Assembly (NCBI GenBank): GCA_039621445.1
Contig: CP154954.1
Span: 35,883,703 to 35,947,702 of the forward strand
Length of the DNA stretch: 64,000 nt
Reading direction: 5' to 3'
Origin: Euglena gracilis
Taxonomy: Eukaryota > Euglenida > Euglenophyceae > Euglenales
The notes beneath the pieces were generated by a model. That model was not told the DNA's origin, ran no database searches, and was given only the letters and a program-made list of their open reading frames with translations. Shown here piece by piece: positions 1 through 12,163 of this stretch; the first letter of the stretch is position 1; each line of letters begins with the position of its first letter. Both the position numbers and the translations under genes were made by a program.

Positions 1-227
1 GGACAAATTTCATTTAAAAGAAACTCCTGAGCTCCTCCAAAGAATTACTGTGGGTTCCTCACCAGCAGTCCAAAAGGTTCACCCAACCTGCAATGGCAAC
101 GGGTGGGATCTGAGGTTGGCTTGAAATCACGTTTTTCCTTCCTGCGCCATGTCTCCACCCCCGGTGGGTTGCTGCTGCAAGTCCTGATTTTGGCCCGGCC
201 CTGAGGTGTAATGAAAACCTTTGGCGT

Positions 228-292
228 TTGTCAATGACGGTTGTCAATGAGGGTTGTCAAACCTTTGACGGGTTGTCAATGAGGGTTCCTCC
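228..292 (+). repeat. Short tandem repeat TTGTCAATGAGGGT
   Basis: The words TTGTCAATGACGG, TTGTCAATGAGGG and TTGTCAATGAGGG recur about every 15-35 bases, with a TTTGACGGGTTGTCAA variant between them. There are about four imperfect copies. No function is evident. Confidence 0.6.
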
Positions 293-767
293 AACTTCTC
301 GGGGAAAAAAAGAACAACTTTTTTTTAAAAAACAGCAATTAACTTTTCCTATTTATAAAAATGAGCTGGACAACCCATTTTTTTCAACACAATCTCAGCT
401 ATTTCATTTGCAATCTTTCTGCCATTCCAATGCAATCCAGTTTCAGCCTGTTAACGCACACGTCACTCACATCGTCTGCTCTCCAAAACCCTTCGAGCCA
501 AATTTTGCAATGACGCAAAATTCCATATCGGGGATGAGAGAACGTTCCCCCGCACACCCAGTGCGGATGGCGACAACGCAACGATGGGCGCCGGGCAATC
601 GCTGGGCGGGATATTAGTGTCGACCTGCGGTGACAGGTTGGCGATCAGGGCGACGGTGACCGGGATGGAGAGGTATGTGAGGACGAACCACACGTTGCGG
701 GCAGGGCGGGAGGGAGGGGAGGAAGGGGCGCAGCGGGAGACGCAAGATGGACCAGCAAAAAAGACAA

Positions 768-932
768 GACAAAAAAAAAAAAAAACAAAACAGAAAAAAA
801 CAGAACAAAAAAAAAAACACACAAAAACACACAAAAAAACACACAAACGAAAACACAAAAAAAAACACACAACCACGCAAAAACACAATAAAAACACAAT
901 AAAAACACAATAAAAACAAAAAACAAAAAAAT
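768..932 (+). repeat. A-rich tract with CACAAAAA and AACACAATAAA units
   Basis: This is about 165 bases of almost pure A and C on the plus strand. CACAAAAA units come first, followed by three copies of an 11-base AAAAACACAAT unit near 882-915. All frames through it are low complexity. Confidence 0.8.
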
Positions 933-1525
933 GCAAGTTGCGCCCTCCCCGCTGCTCTGAGCCTACTAAGTAGATTCCAATTCATGACGAGTCGACTAAG
1001 TCTCCCAAAGGCGCATTGAACTGATCACTGCTGAGAGAGACAGCAAGCGCACAGCACGCACACTGGACGAAAATACACCTGAGATGATGAAAGAGAGGCT
1101 TTTCGTCAACCAGGGATCAAAAGCAAGCTGCAACAGGAGTTGGAGTGCCTGATCCCCACAATGTGTGCAGGAGGCCAATAAAAAATCGTTGCAACACACC
1201 CCAGTGAGTTGCTCGAAGCCTTACAAGTGTCCAGCCCTGCACGAAAAGGCACGAAACTGACGATAAAACCAAAATCAAAGCTTCTGAGAATGCCCACGCG
1301 GCTGGACAACAGCACTTGGACTGCATTTTCCTGCGGGGGACGCTTCCACGCCACACACACCGTGTGTTGCACGCCGCATACGCTGCATAAACACGCACCG
1401 CGTGTTTCACGCCATGCACGCCGCGCCGCACGCCGCATGTGACGTGCGACACCTGCCAGGCCATCTTAAGAACATTTTGCAGGTACTCGGCACTGGGCAC
1501 TGGGCACTGGGGGGATGGACCACTG

Positions 1526-1551
1526 GGATGGATGGATGGATGGATGGATGG
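1526..1551 (+). repeat. (GGAT)n microsatellite
   Basis: About six consecutive GGAT units. A related CCATCCATCC stretch lies at 39,588-39,603. Confidence 0.85.
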
Positions 1552-1908
1552 AAAAAACGGACCAGCTAGACCCCCCCTGGGGGAGGGGTCCGGGGTCCCC
1601 CGACAAAAACAAATTTCCTCCGGCGCTTTGCGCCAGTCATTGGAAAAAAGCTTTCCATTAGCTAGCCTGCTAGCAGACCCCCCCCCCGGCGGGGTCCATT
1701 GGAATTCCCGCTAGCTAAATTTGGACCCCCCCCAGGAGGGGTGCTGCGAACCCTTGAGCAAAGGCCTGACACCCTGGGCGACGCCGATGAACTGCAGCAG
1801 GTCAAAGAGCAGCAGCAGCTGAACGGCAGCGATAATGAGGTGCTTGCGGCTGGCCTCCCGCGTGATGTATGGCCAGGCGGGGTTCAACCAACCCTGGGGG
1901 GGGGGGGG

Positions 1909-2584
1909 CAGGGAGAGAAATTCATATCGGAGGCCTTCAAAAAAATTGCGGAAAAATTGTGGGAAATCGCGGAAAATTCTAGAAAATTTGCAGAAAAATT
2001 GATATCGGGAATGTACGCATTTCTGCTGGAGGAAACTTAAAAATTTTTTGCAATTTTGCAACATTGGTGTACCTAAAATATACCAACATTGGTATATTTT
2101 GAGCCGTCGTTCACACATTTTAAAACAAAAAGGCCCAAAAACATGACTTTTGTAATTTTGGGAACGTGCTGTTCAAAGAATATGGATTTTGTTGGCAAAA
2201 AAAAAACGAAAACGGCGAAGGACTGATAAAATCTTTGGTCTCAGGGAAAAATCTGCTCTACAATGAAGATTTTTCCAAGTCAGAATCATTTCCCAGCAGA
2301 AATGCAAAAGAAGCCAAAAACACACAAAAGCCTGCAAATTTTGCCCAAAATGGCAAAAATTGGGAAAAATTTGAAAAATTTGCACGAAATTAGCAAAAAG
2401 GTACTTGCATTCCATTCTTGCGAACCATTCAAGGAATGGCTGGGACTCATTTCACCTTCCATTTCAGATTCATGCGGACAAATTACGGAAAGAGAAAAAA
2501 TTGCGGAAAAAATGCGAGAAATTGCGGGGAGTTGCTGAAAATTGTGGAAATTGCGGAAAAATAGTGGATATCAATCCCCCCTTG
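1909..2584 (+). mobile_element. CAGGG-ended MITE with TTGCGGAAA repeats, diverged copy
   Basis: This starts CAGGGAGAGAAATTCATATCGGAGGCC-like and ends GATATCAATCCCCCCTTG. Both subterminal zones carry runs of (G)GAAAAATTGCGG. The same plan is seen at 15,084-15,609 and, inverted, at 23,777-24,311. The interior shares words with those copies (CATTTCTG near 2,020; AATGGCTGGGACTCATT near 2,435) but is longer and more diverged. No protein is encoded. It is probably a non-autonomous DNA transposon; the family is inferred from the better-preserved copies. Confidence 0.6.
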
Positions 2585-3442
2585 GAGGGGGGTCCCAAAG
2601 TGCCTTGGAGTGTCTGGCTGTGGACTCGAAATAGGGGCAAGAATGGCTCTGTTCAGGTCTTCCACTTGGCCGAGTGCCCAGTCCCTTTTGACCATGGGAC
2701 CACCCCCCCCCCCCCGGGTCGGATCTAAGTGCCTTGGACTGCCTGCACAGGCAAACACCCTCCCCCCCCCCCGCCAGATCCGACCACCCAGGGTGGGGTG
2801 TCCAGCTAGCGCCTTTTCCCTAAAGGAACTTCTTGGCCTGGTGTCCCTGAAAGGCTGGTTTGCCGACTCCATTTCAGCACCAAGTGCCGAAAATTATAGG
2901 GACTCGAAAATGGCCCCCAAAATGGTCATCCCGGGGGTGGGGTCGGCGACACCGTAAAAGTCAGCCTGTGTACTGCTGCAGCTCTATCGTCAAATAACCG
3001 TTGGCTCGCAGGGTGAAGAGGAGGTCAACGGGAGAGGTGGGCCTTTTGAAGCAGTGTATTCGGGAGGCGCGCAACTGTCAGAGAATGTGCATTTGCCTTC
3101 TTCATTCAAAAAAGCAACAAAAATGGAACGGTGGTTTCCAGATGTAAAATAAAACTATGATGTGCATCTCTGTTTTGAGAGTTTTTTTTTGCGCATTGAG
3201 CGCTTCCTCTTCATGTGGCACTTCGTTTTCCAAAGTTAAAGCAAACAAAAGGAAACAAATGAAAAATAAGAAAATAAAAAGAAATGACGCCCCATCGTCA
3301 TCCTGAACATCCTGCGTCTGCAGCTTGGTCCACACATCAGGCAGCGCGTCCCGTTGACTGACCACCAACTCCAGGCCAATCATATCGTGGGCCTGCCAGG
3401 GACAGAGCCGACCCGAAGCTTGCTAGTCCAGCGTCTGTGGTG

Positions 3443-3655
3443 CCCTCCAAATAACCTGGCAGGACCCTTGCCCCTGGCAGTGGCCGAATAACTTGGCGGG
3501 GGGAGGGGCAAAAAAGACGGTTCCAGTAACTTGGCACCTCCTTTTTTCAGGCAAAATCCCTTTACGACACCGAGAAAAAGCAAGGCCCAAATAACCTGGC
3601 AGGAGGGCAGGGCCAAAAGTTGGTTCCAATAACCTGGCACCCCGCCAGGTTATTT
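3443..3655 (+). repeat. Dispersed AATAACCTGGCAGG repeats
   Basis: At least five copies of AATAAC(C/T)TGGC lie at 3,450, 3,487, 3,525, 3,590 and 3,627, and an inverted copy (GCCAGGTTATTTGG) closes the block at 3,643. Related words (AAACCTGGCAGG, AATAACCTGGTT) recur at 28,690-28,800. The short spacing and the inverted copy suggest a small fold-back unit. No coding sense is visible. Confidence 0.6.
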
Positions 3656-4458
3656 GGGGGGGGGGTTACCTCCCTCCCACCTTGTCCTTGGCACGCCAAA
3701 GGACGGGAAAGTGTGTTTGGCATGGGGGCGGGGGTGTCGCGGACCAGCCGTGTCAAGGACATGGGGGGGAGGGTTCCTCAAATTGCCAGTCTGCCTCTCA
3801 AAGGCCCAAGGGCTGTCCGTCTCACCTCCTCCCCTCCTGAAACTCCTGAAACTCCCCCCAATTTTAACCTCCAGCCTCTGGCATTCCCCTTTCGAGCACC
3901 CGCCCCAACCCCAAACTCAACGTACAAATGCGGAAACCAATATGCCTCGTTAGACCCTTGGTAGGCAAAACAGTGATTTGTGGACCCGTTCTAGGCGATG
4001 CACTACCCTCGGATTACAACCCCCCCACCAGACCCCAACCCCTGCAGTAAAAAGTGTGGGGCCACAGGCCACCGAAAAGCCCCAATCAATCAAAAGCAAT
4101 GGAAGCACACGGCCATGGCAAGTGCAGGGTTCACATAAAAGTGGACATGCCGCTGAAGGCGGTGGCCCACTACAGCGTACCCCTGAAAGTTCACCTCCAC
4201 TTCAATTGGGGGTTCACCGAGAGAAACCCTGGCCAGATGACAATGCCGACCAGGGACAGCGCCGAGAGGCACAGCAGCCCCTCGGAATGACCCCAGGCAG
4301 GGAGGCAGGGGGTTGGGGGGTTTGGCAGCTATCTGGGAAAGCCCCTTTGTGGAAATGGAACAGGGTGAGGTCTGGGACGTGGAAAAGGCACAGCGGCCAC
4401 TGGCGAACCACACCGGTGCCCAAGTGTCCTGCAATCGATGATTGTCGCGGCGGCAAAC

Positions 4459-4549
4459 AGGCTTGTGCTTACCGATGGGGGGGGGGTGCTATGGGGTGCC
4501 TGCCCCTAGCACCCCCCCATGGGGTAGGCACCCGATTAAGCACAAGCCT
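4459..4549. repeat. Hairpin-forming inverted repeat
   Basis: AGGCTTGTGCTTA at the left end pairs with TAAGCACAAGCCT at the right end. Inside lies a second imperfect stem of G and C runs around GGTGCCTGCC. It resembles other small palindromic blocks in the window. Confidence 0.7.
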
Positions 4550-4977
4550 GGCGGCATATCCGACACACACACAACTAAGGGGCCTGGGAAGTTTTAATCC
4601 GCTCTTCGTAATCTTCCAATGGCGCTGATGTTCATGTCACAATTTTCTCATGACGCAAAAGATTTTCCCTTTCAAAGGTGTAATGGCGGGAAGGGACGTT
4701 ACCTCCCCCAACCCCAGCAGAGGTTTTGTACAACTCTGGCCAAGCGGTGGGTTGTTGGGTTGAACCTGAACTCTTACCCTGAAGCGACCATGGGTGTATA
4801 CAGGAAGTCAGAGACACTGAAATTAAACAAATAACCTTTCCAGGTCGAACTCAGACGGAAATTAAAAGCAAATCCAATCAGCACCCCACAAGGCAGGTCG
4901 GCCCCTGACTAAAAAAAAAAATCCTGTTCCAATACGCTTCAACCAAAAAATTAGGATTTTTTACATGCAGGCGTCAC

Positions 4978-5057
4978 TGCGTGCTTGCGTGCATGCGTGC
5001 GTGCGTGCGTGCTTTTGTGTGTGTGTGTGTGTGCGCGCGCGCGCGTGTGTGTGTGTC
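4978..5057 (+). repeat. Compound GCGT / GT / GC microsatellite
   Basis: Units of GCGT are followed by (GT)n, (GC)n and (GT)n. Alternating purine-pyrimidine DNA of this kind can adopt Z-form; that is general knowledge and not shown here. Confidence 0.85.
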
Positions 5058-6397
5058 ACAAGTTGTCCAAGCAACCCCCCAACATACTGTCATAGGAAAA
5101 AATAACATCTGGAAAAAACATATGAATGAATAACAGCTAAAAGGGAGGAACAGAACAGGTTATCACTGTGCCAAAATTTGGTCCAATTTTCTTTGACGTT
5201 CGTTATTTTCACCCTCCTCCAAAACATCACCAGTTTTTAACCCTGAAATTTTTGAGATTTTTTTTGTGAAAAAAATGTGGGTTTCCATCAAAAAATCATT
5301 AATTTCGAGTTTTCAAGAAAATTTCAGAAAATTTCCCGGCCAACGTCCTCGTTTTACCAAAATTGGTGAAAATGCTGTGGTGGGGGGTCGACCCCCCCCC
5401 CCACCAGGCCTTCCCGTTCTGCCCTACCTGGGACCGGGGCAATTTTTGCAATATGCTGTCATAGGAAAAAATAACGCCCGGAAAAAATAACATCTAAGCC
5501 CCTTTTAGATGTTATTTAATCAGACGTTATTCTTTCCTCATTTGCTCCAGATATAAAACGGAAAGAGATAGGATGGATAAAATGGATAGGATGTGGGATG
5601 AAGAAAACGAATGACTGTGGCAATCATTACCAAATGACGAGGCTGACCATCAAGCTTGCATTCAGTCCACAAGCCAGATCCCGCATGCTTCCAGCCCTTG
5701 CAGCCGCAAATGCAGCTGATGCTTCTGACCATTTGACCTCAAATTCCCTAGCCCTTTGCACAAGCACTGTCGTTGTCGAGATCAAATTTTACTGACATTT
5801 TTTTCTCTTGGAATTTTTTTTGATTTTCAATGGCATTTTTTTTTTGCTTCAAAAACCTCTCAAAATAAAAATCTTGAGAAAATGTTGAATTTTTGGAAGG
5901 TGTAAAAAAATGCCCTGGTCCCGGGGGACCCACCTCGGGCAGGGGGGGGAGAAACTGCACACGGGCTGGTCAAAAACTGCACTGGGAATTTCTTGCAAAT
6001 AAGAAAAATCTTCTTGCTCTTTGAAGCATTTGGCTTGTGTGACATTTGGCCACAATGCTTAGGGCAAGACCCAATCATATTCAGGAGCTTGCGCTCCTTT
6101 GCGACACCACGAATTTCGAAATCCTCAACGTCAACCAAGAATTTGCACAATTTGCACAACAGTTTTTGTATTTACTCCCTAGGAATCCCAACATAAATAG
6201 TTGAATCTGCTCATGCTCAGGAGTGTTCAGAAAAAAAGCTGCAAAAAACTGCAAAAAAATGCAAAAAAAACCCTGCAAAGAACCCAAAACGTGAAAACTG
6301 CAAAAAAAAAAAAACTGAAAGAACTGCACGGTGCACATCCCCCCCCTGCCTCGGGCCTGAGGAGGAGAGGGGTCCACATCTTGCAACAAATATATTT

Positions 6398-6510
6398 TAT
6401 TTTCGGCCATTTTCGGCCATTTTCGTCCATTTTCGGGACCCCTGCCTACAGAGCCCAAATTTTCATTTTCGTCCATCTTCGGCCTTTTTCAGCCATTTCC
6501 GGCCATTTTT
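6398..6510 (+). repeat. CATTTTCGGC short tandem repeats
   Basis: CATTTTCGGC or CATTTTCGTC repeats every 11-13 bases in two clusters (6,398-6,440 and 6,460-6,510). It is noncoding and low complexity. Confidence 0.65.
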
Positions 6511-7237
6511 ATTATAGATGCTTGTTCACCAAGGAAGCGGAAGGTGGTCGGACCGCCCATCCCCGGAAAGTTCACCGGTGAACATGCACCAGGGGGGGGG
6601 GGGCAGGGCGTACCCTTGAAATTTCACCCGGTGAAATTCACCAGTGAAATTCACCGGGAACTTCACCGTTTTGATGGTTAGAGGTGAAATTTTGATGGGT
6701 GAAAGTTTGCTCTTTTTCCTCTCAAAAAGACCATGTTGAGGTTCATGGGTCACGGGCAAATATAAAATATATATCGGACGTTGCACTTGGCAGGTGTTGA
6801 AAAGCACGGTGGTGTTGGGGCCTTTCTGTGTACTGGGGAAGGGGCCCTTCAGGGGGCGGTCCTTAACTAAAAAAAAAATCCCGTCCCTTACGGCCCGCCC
6901 TGCCATAAGGTCGACAGAAATCCAAATTCTTCGTTGCAAATTCTGGGGGGAGGGGTGTTACCAGATACACACACACACACACACACAAATCCAACAACCC
7001 TCCCCCCTGCTTTAGCCGTGGACCCCTCTGTACCACGACGGGGCCATCCCCAGCCATCAGAGGACACCCATGAAGCATGCCACCTCACCCCTCCGGGAGG
7101 GGCTTCCCCCCTGCCTGGCACAAGGCCGCAGGCCGGGGGTGTAGATGGCGAGGGCCAAGAGGGCAATGATTGCCCACAAGGGGGACAGGGAGGGGGCGAC
7201 AATGCAAGGTGACCCGCAGGCCAGACCGACGAGGGGA

Positions 7238-7340
7238 AAATAATAATAAAATAATAATAATAAATAATTATTATTTTATTATAAAAAATAATATAATAAT
7301 GTGATAATAAAATAATAATAATAATAATAATACATAATGA
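7238..7340 (+). repeat. (AAT)n-rich microsatellite
   Basis: AATAATAAT and TTATTATT words fill about 100 bases. A smaller related tract lies at 8,332-8,372. Confidence 0.85.
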
Positions 7341-7492
7341 CAAAAGAAAAATAGTAAACTCCCACAAACAGCAGGCCAGAGATCCCGCTGTGTCACTTCG
7401 ATGCTCATGCGATCAGGTTCCCTGAAAAGGGTTCCAGCATGACTGAAGGTCGGTGACACCTGCTTTGTCCTGAATTGGGTACAGCCAGCAGT

Positions 7493-7583
7493 ATCTTCCC
7501 CCTTCCCCCTTCTCCAATTCTTCAATGCAAAGCAAAGACCTTTGCTCTGCATTGGAGAATTGGAGGAGGGGAAGGGGGAAGAC
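7493..7583. repeat. Imperfect hairpin, 90 bp
   Basis: TCTTCCCCCTTCCCC and TCTCCAATTCTTCAATGCA on the left pair with TGCATTGGAGAATTGGAGGA and GGGGAAGGGGGAAGA on the right around a short GACCTTT loop. The long stem has few mismatches. Confidence 0.75.
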
Positions 7584-8703
7584 ACTGCCTGAAGGGGGAA
7601 GACTGCTGGTGGTGACTGTTCTGTTCTTCCGATTCGGATCATGATCGCAAGGCAGGTGTGCAACTGTAACGTTCTCCAGCAACGACAACCCACATAGAAC
7701 TTATTTGGCCGGCGTCCCCCAATGCTCGCTGCTGGGCGACCAGCCCCAACCCTGTGAGGACAGGTTAGGGGGACTCAGGCAACCCCCCCCCCCCCGCCCC
7801 CGCCTCCCCCCCCGCCTCGGGAAACCTTGTTGCGAGGTGGGGGTCGGACCCCCGGAGCAGGAGGGGGGGGGCACAGCCCCCTCTACCACCTCATACATAC
7901 CCTGGGTTGGCCAAAGGTGACCAAAAGTTCGGCCTAAACACGGCTCCTTTGGGGGCGGACCATAACCAGCTTCCCCTTGGCTGCCAACGGCAGCAGCTGC
8001 TCGACGAAGATCAGTGGGACAGGGTTGGCCCAGAGCTTGTACTTGGTGGCCCGCACGAAGAACAGGGCCAGGAAAAGCAGACACAGGCAGCCCCCGGGAG
8101 TGGGTAACCAACCACAGAAGAAAATGCATTTTGCCGCCTTGATTTTTAGCCCATTCAGCCCATAAAAAAAAATGGATGCTGCGATCCACAAATCCACAAA
8201 TGAATGAATTTGTTTGTCAATAAACTCCTGCAATCAGCCTGCATTGCAATCAAAACTGAAAAGCATTGGTTTAGATTTATTGGGAATATCGCTTTGGTTA
8301 TTCTTGTTGCCATTTCTATTTCAACGCTGTATTATTATAAATATTATTATTCATATTATTATATTATATTATAAAAGCTGCTGCGACTGCAAATGCTGCT
8401 GCTGCTGCTGCTGAATCTAGCACTGGCATTGGCGCCTATTAGCAATTATGCAGATGATCTTGTGCTAGGGCACTTTTGGCCGTGTGCCCTACCCCTCCGG
8501 GGGGGGGTCGGATTTGGAGTGGCTTGGGGTGCCTGCCCAGGCAGGCACCCCCCCCCCGCCCCGGGGTGGGGTCGGTCGGCACCCGACTAAATACAGCCTG
8601 CGAGCGGCGTCGAAAGGAAAAATTCCACATCTTCCCCAATGTTTTTATTGTTTCTGCAAAAAAAAAAATCAACTGGACACCCAGTTATTAAGCAGAAATT
8701 GTC

Positions 8704-9653
8704 TATATCGAGAACTGTGTCCCAAACGCCGGTTCGGGCGGGAAACCTGTGCCTAGGACGCCGGTTTGGGCGGTAGCCCGAACCGGCGTCCTAGGCACAG
8801 GTTTCACGCCCGAACCGGCGTTTGGGACACAGTTTTTTGAAACCGTGTATTGGGGGCTCTGGTTTCACGCCCGAACCGGCGGCCGAGGAATCACGGCCAA
8901 TTTCGCCCAAAACACCCATGTTTGGGGCTGTTTTGGGCAACTTTGGCCCAAATGGGCCGCCGGTCAAAAATGGCAGATTCCACACTTAGGAAGCCATGTT
9001 ACCCATCAATCGAAAGCTCTTCTCAAGGACTTTCGACAGATGGCCACAGGATTCGGCCATAATGCACGCAGCGCTTATTTTCAGCGATCGTGTCTTCCAA
9101 AATTTGACATCCTAATTTGTCAAATCCCACAGCTCAGGTTGCATATTGCATATCAAACGAAAGGTCTCGCCAACACCTTTCGCTTGGTACCCACAGAACT
9201 CAGCCAGGTTGCAAAGCGCTCTCAAAATCAGCGATCGCATTTTTCCGCATTTTTCGGACCCCATTTGCATATCTGAAATTGCACTTTTCAGCTGCCATGT
9301 TGCCCATCGATCGAAAGCTCTTCTCAAGGGCTTTCAGCAGATGGCCTTAGATTTCTGCCATGCTGCGTGGTATTCTACTTCAGAAATTCTCCAAAATTGG
9401 CCAAAAGGAAACTTTTCCTCAAAAACCCCCAATTTTTAGCCCAAGACCACCCCAAAACTGCCCAAATATGATTTCCACCTGTCTACAAACCCTTTTGGAC
9501 ACTTTTTGGCACTTTTTATTTTGGGTCTCCTGGACGCCATTTTCATGCCCGAACTGGCGTCCAGGACGCCGGTTCGGGCAGGAAATTTCCCGCCCGAACC
9601 GGCGTCCTGAACGCCGGTTCGGGCGTGAAACCAGAGTCCCCATACACGGTTTC
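8704..9653 (+). mobile_element. Composite inverted-repeat element, copy 1
   Basis: This 0.95 kb unit is nearly identical to 17,649-18,597. It has two parts. The first (8,713-8,834) is one long hairpin. The second (about 8,837-9,653) has inverted ends that read GAAACCGTGTAT...GGTTTCACGCCCGAACCGGCG from either side. Motifs CGCCGGTTCGGGCG and their complements are repeated near both ends. No ORF with recognisable features is present, so it is a non-autonomous transposon-like repeat. Copy 2 is demonstrably an insertion because it interrupts a MITE present uninterrupted at 16,098-16,524. The superfamily is unknown; the target duplication is not clear for this copy. Confidence 0.75.
8713..8834. repeat. 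Near-perfect 122-bp hairpin
   Basis: AACTGTGTCCCAAACGCCGG at the left is matched by its complement ending GGGACACAGTT at the right. The stem is about 58 bp around a GGTA loop, with one or two mismatches. A copy lies at 17,658-17,779. Confidence 0.85.
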
Positions 9654-11757
9654 AAAACAAAAATGTTTTGGGGTTGGGGGGGTTGAAGGTTGGGTGGGGG
9701 TTGGAAGGGTAGAAGGAAAAAAGCCGGAGGCACCAGAGCACTGCCTGGGCAGGGACTGCAAGGCGCACCACAGCTTGCACATCTGCAGAACGCAGGCAGG
9801 AGCGGGAACCAGCGAATCCCAGCGGGGACCGCAGACTGCCATCTGGGGGGGGGGGGCTTTACACCTCCATCAGGCTTTGTTTGAGGGCCCGGGGGGTCCA
9901 CCAGCGAGCCATTTCACCAGCCACTGGAAAAAAGCCACCAGCTAGACCCCCCCCCGGTCTCCCCATGACTAGATATCCGCTGGCCAGTTTCTGAATTTGG
10001 ACTAGCCGCAGTCGAGCCCCCCACCCCCACGGCCCACGGGGATACTGTGAAGTACCCCCCCCCCCTTTATTGTCCCACCGACCTGCCCCCGGGAGGCCCG
10101 ACCGGACAATAAAGGGGGGGGGGGGACAATAAAGGGGTACCAAAGGAATTTCATTGGCCGGGCCAAAAAAAACCCCCGTCAGCCGGGGCCCAGGGACAAT
10201 AAAGGGGGGGGACAATAAAGGTGGTAGAAGCCTGTCCTCAAGGTTCGAGCAACCCAACCCCCAACCCCACCGCCCCCACCCACAGGGTAGGGTTGGATTT
10301 TGATTGGGCCCCTGGCGTGGTTTCTTTGACCTTGGGGGGGTGCAAGGAGCTCAAAGCTATGTAATAAGCACGTGGTGCGTGGATTTTGGGGTGAGTCCCG
10401 CTTCAGCTGGAGTCTGAGCCAAGGCCGAGCTTGGGGAATTGAAAAGTTTTTGCTCGTTTGATTTGAGGGCATCGGGTGAGGACAGAATTGGTTGATTTTA
10501 GAGGTCATAGCGAGTGTGCGTGCAACACACATAAACTCATTAAAATAAATGCACAAACAAATGCAATCGTCAGACAGTCGGTAATTGTGGCAAGGAAAGG
10601 GTTTCCCGACCATTGATTTCAAACCACTAGGATTTGAGACGTAAAAGACACAAAAGGATATACCATCTTGGCAACGGCATCTCGGCATCAACTCAAATGA
10701 CACATTTATTTGTCTGAGTGTAAAAACACAGACGGGCTTCCATCCTCCTGGTTATTTAGCCTGCGGTGGCTCTGGTACGCCTGATCCATCTCGGCATCGT
10801 CGAATCTGAGTGGCCGTGCCCATTGCATGCACTTCCTCCCAAACAGCATTGGAGTTGTGAGAGGAGACAGAATGAAGGGCTGAAAGACAAAGGACGGAGG
10901 CAGCAAATCCTTGTATCACTGCTGCGTGAGGGATTCAGCAAGCCCCATGGCTGAAAGAAAGGATCAGAGGCCAAATACCCAAAACAGACCAGGTCCTCGG
11001 CCTTTTTTTAAAAAAAAACCCTGTCCCAGCACATTTAGAGTTGTTCTGGGGGAGGGAATTGGACCTCGTTCGATTGCCAGGTTGCTGACCACGTCCACAG
11101 GCCTAGGGTGGTCGGGTGTGGAGGCATCCTGTCCCTTGTGGATGGGCATCTGAAATAGATTGGGCATCAACAGGTTATTCAGACAGAGTAACGAAGTGTG
11201 GTGGAAGAAACACATCCCAAAACCGTGTTGTAAGAACACGGAAAACTCTGGCAGGATCGAACCCCCCTAAATATAGCGAAGGTGTTCATCTGGTTTTAAG
11301 TTGGTGGAAAATCAGTTGCAAAAACTGGGGTCATCAACATGGTCGATATCAGAGGGGCCACATCCAGGTAATGACGGGGGAGGAGGGGGCATACAACCCT
11401 GGGGTTACTTCCATTTTTCCAAAACTGGTCAGTCATTTTTTGGAGAACCAGTCATTTGTTCCTGGGGGGTCGGCACGCCGTGGCGAGCCGTCTGGCTAGG
11501 GGGGGGGGAGGGGGTTTTTGGCATGGCGAGGGGGTCCCGGATGGGGGGGGGGGGTGCGCGGGGGTTTTCCAAGAAAATTTTCTTTGGCGCGGCTGACATG
11601 GCGTGGCGAGGGGGTCTGAAAAGGGGGGGGAGGGGGGGTAAAATGGCGTGGCGAGGGGGTCGGTGAGGGGGGGGGGGGGGGGGGTGTGCCGACCCCCCCC
11701 CCTAGTCAGTCAACACCAAGGAGGCTGGTGGCTGACTGGTTTCCAGAAAAACAAAGT
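9654..11757. other. Gene-free stretch
   Basis: No supported gene. 11,460-11,700 is a G-rich, low-complexity tract with repeated ATGGCGTGGCGAGGGGGTC words. 10,040-10,225 carries repeated TTTATTGTCCC palindromes (separate entry). The frames in this stretch do not resemble any family I know. Confidence 0.55.
10048..10222. repeat. CCCTTTATTGTCCC / GGGACAATAAAGGG inverted repeats
   Basis: One CCCTTTATTGTCCC and four GGACAATAAAGG units are separated by C or G runs. The opposed outer copies can fold back. It is probably a small fold-back element; the boundaries are uncertain. Confidence 0.6.
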
Positions 11758-11966
11758 GGCTTCTTTTTAAGACCCCCAGGGGGCCCCCTCCCACCCACCC
11801 AGGGTGGCGCGGGACCCCCCCCAAAATCGGCCGTTAAAGGCAATTTTCAAAAATTTTCGGCGCTTCGCGCCGAAAAGGTATACCCGGCGCCTCCGGCGCG
11901 GGACCCCCGGGGATCTGGCCCGGGCCCCCCCCCCCCCCCCGGAGCCTTCTGACATAAAAAGAAGCC
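11758..11966 (+). mobile_element. Small TIR element (GGCTTCTTTTTA ends)
   Basis: The left end GGCTTCTTTTTA is matched by the right end TAAAAAGAAGCC. The interior (11,812-11,915) contains a conserved block with TTTTCGGCGCTTCGCGCCGAA. That block and the same right end recur at 38,488-38,668, so it is a repeated family. It has no coding capacity, which fits a MITE. Confidence 0.7.
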
Positions 11967-12163
11967 TGGACGGAGGCCTCAGGCAGTGTGGAGTTATGTG
12001 TCTTTGACTAGGAAAAAGACAAAAAGACCATTTCGACAAGGAATAAAATGTCAAAAATGTCGGAACGCTGTCAGAAACTGTTGGAAACCCAAAGTAGGAT
12101 CTGTTTGCCCTCGCGCTCACGGCGTGTCCTTTTCTGCCCTCTGCCCTGTCACTCAGGTGCCCC

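Larger units (their letters stand above)
1..1908. other. Gene-free stretch with simple repeats
   Basis: I see no open frame with recognisable protein features here. Apparent frames at 460-990 are translations of an A-rich tract and give only low-complexity Phe/Cys/Val or Lys/Thr strings. Separate entries cover the tandem and A-rich repeats. Runs of C or G with flanking short inverted sequences lie near 1,570-1,760. Confidence 0.6.
2585..8703. other. Gene-free stretch: hairpins, microsatellites, C/G runs
   Basis: No frame here shows a recognisable domain. The ORFs over 100 codons (3.6-4.6, 6.1-6.9, 6.9-7.4 and 7.3-8.2 kb) are low in complexity, overlap on both strands and lack family signatures. 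Short palindromic blocks built around C/G runs recur at 2,700-2,810, 4,459-4,549 and 8,475-8,590. They share the words GGGTCGGAT and GGCAGGCACC with 17,220-17,290 and 26,030-26,095. Words near 5,085-5,125 (TGTCATAGGAAAAAATAAC) recur at 5,457-5,480. Confidence 0.6.

Noticed and set aside
463-985. Phe/Cys-rich minus-strand ORFs that look like membrane proteins
   Set aside because: They are translations of an A/C-rich simple repeat.
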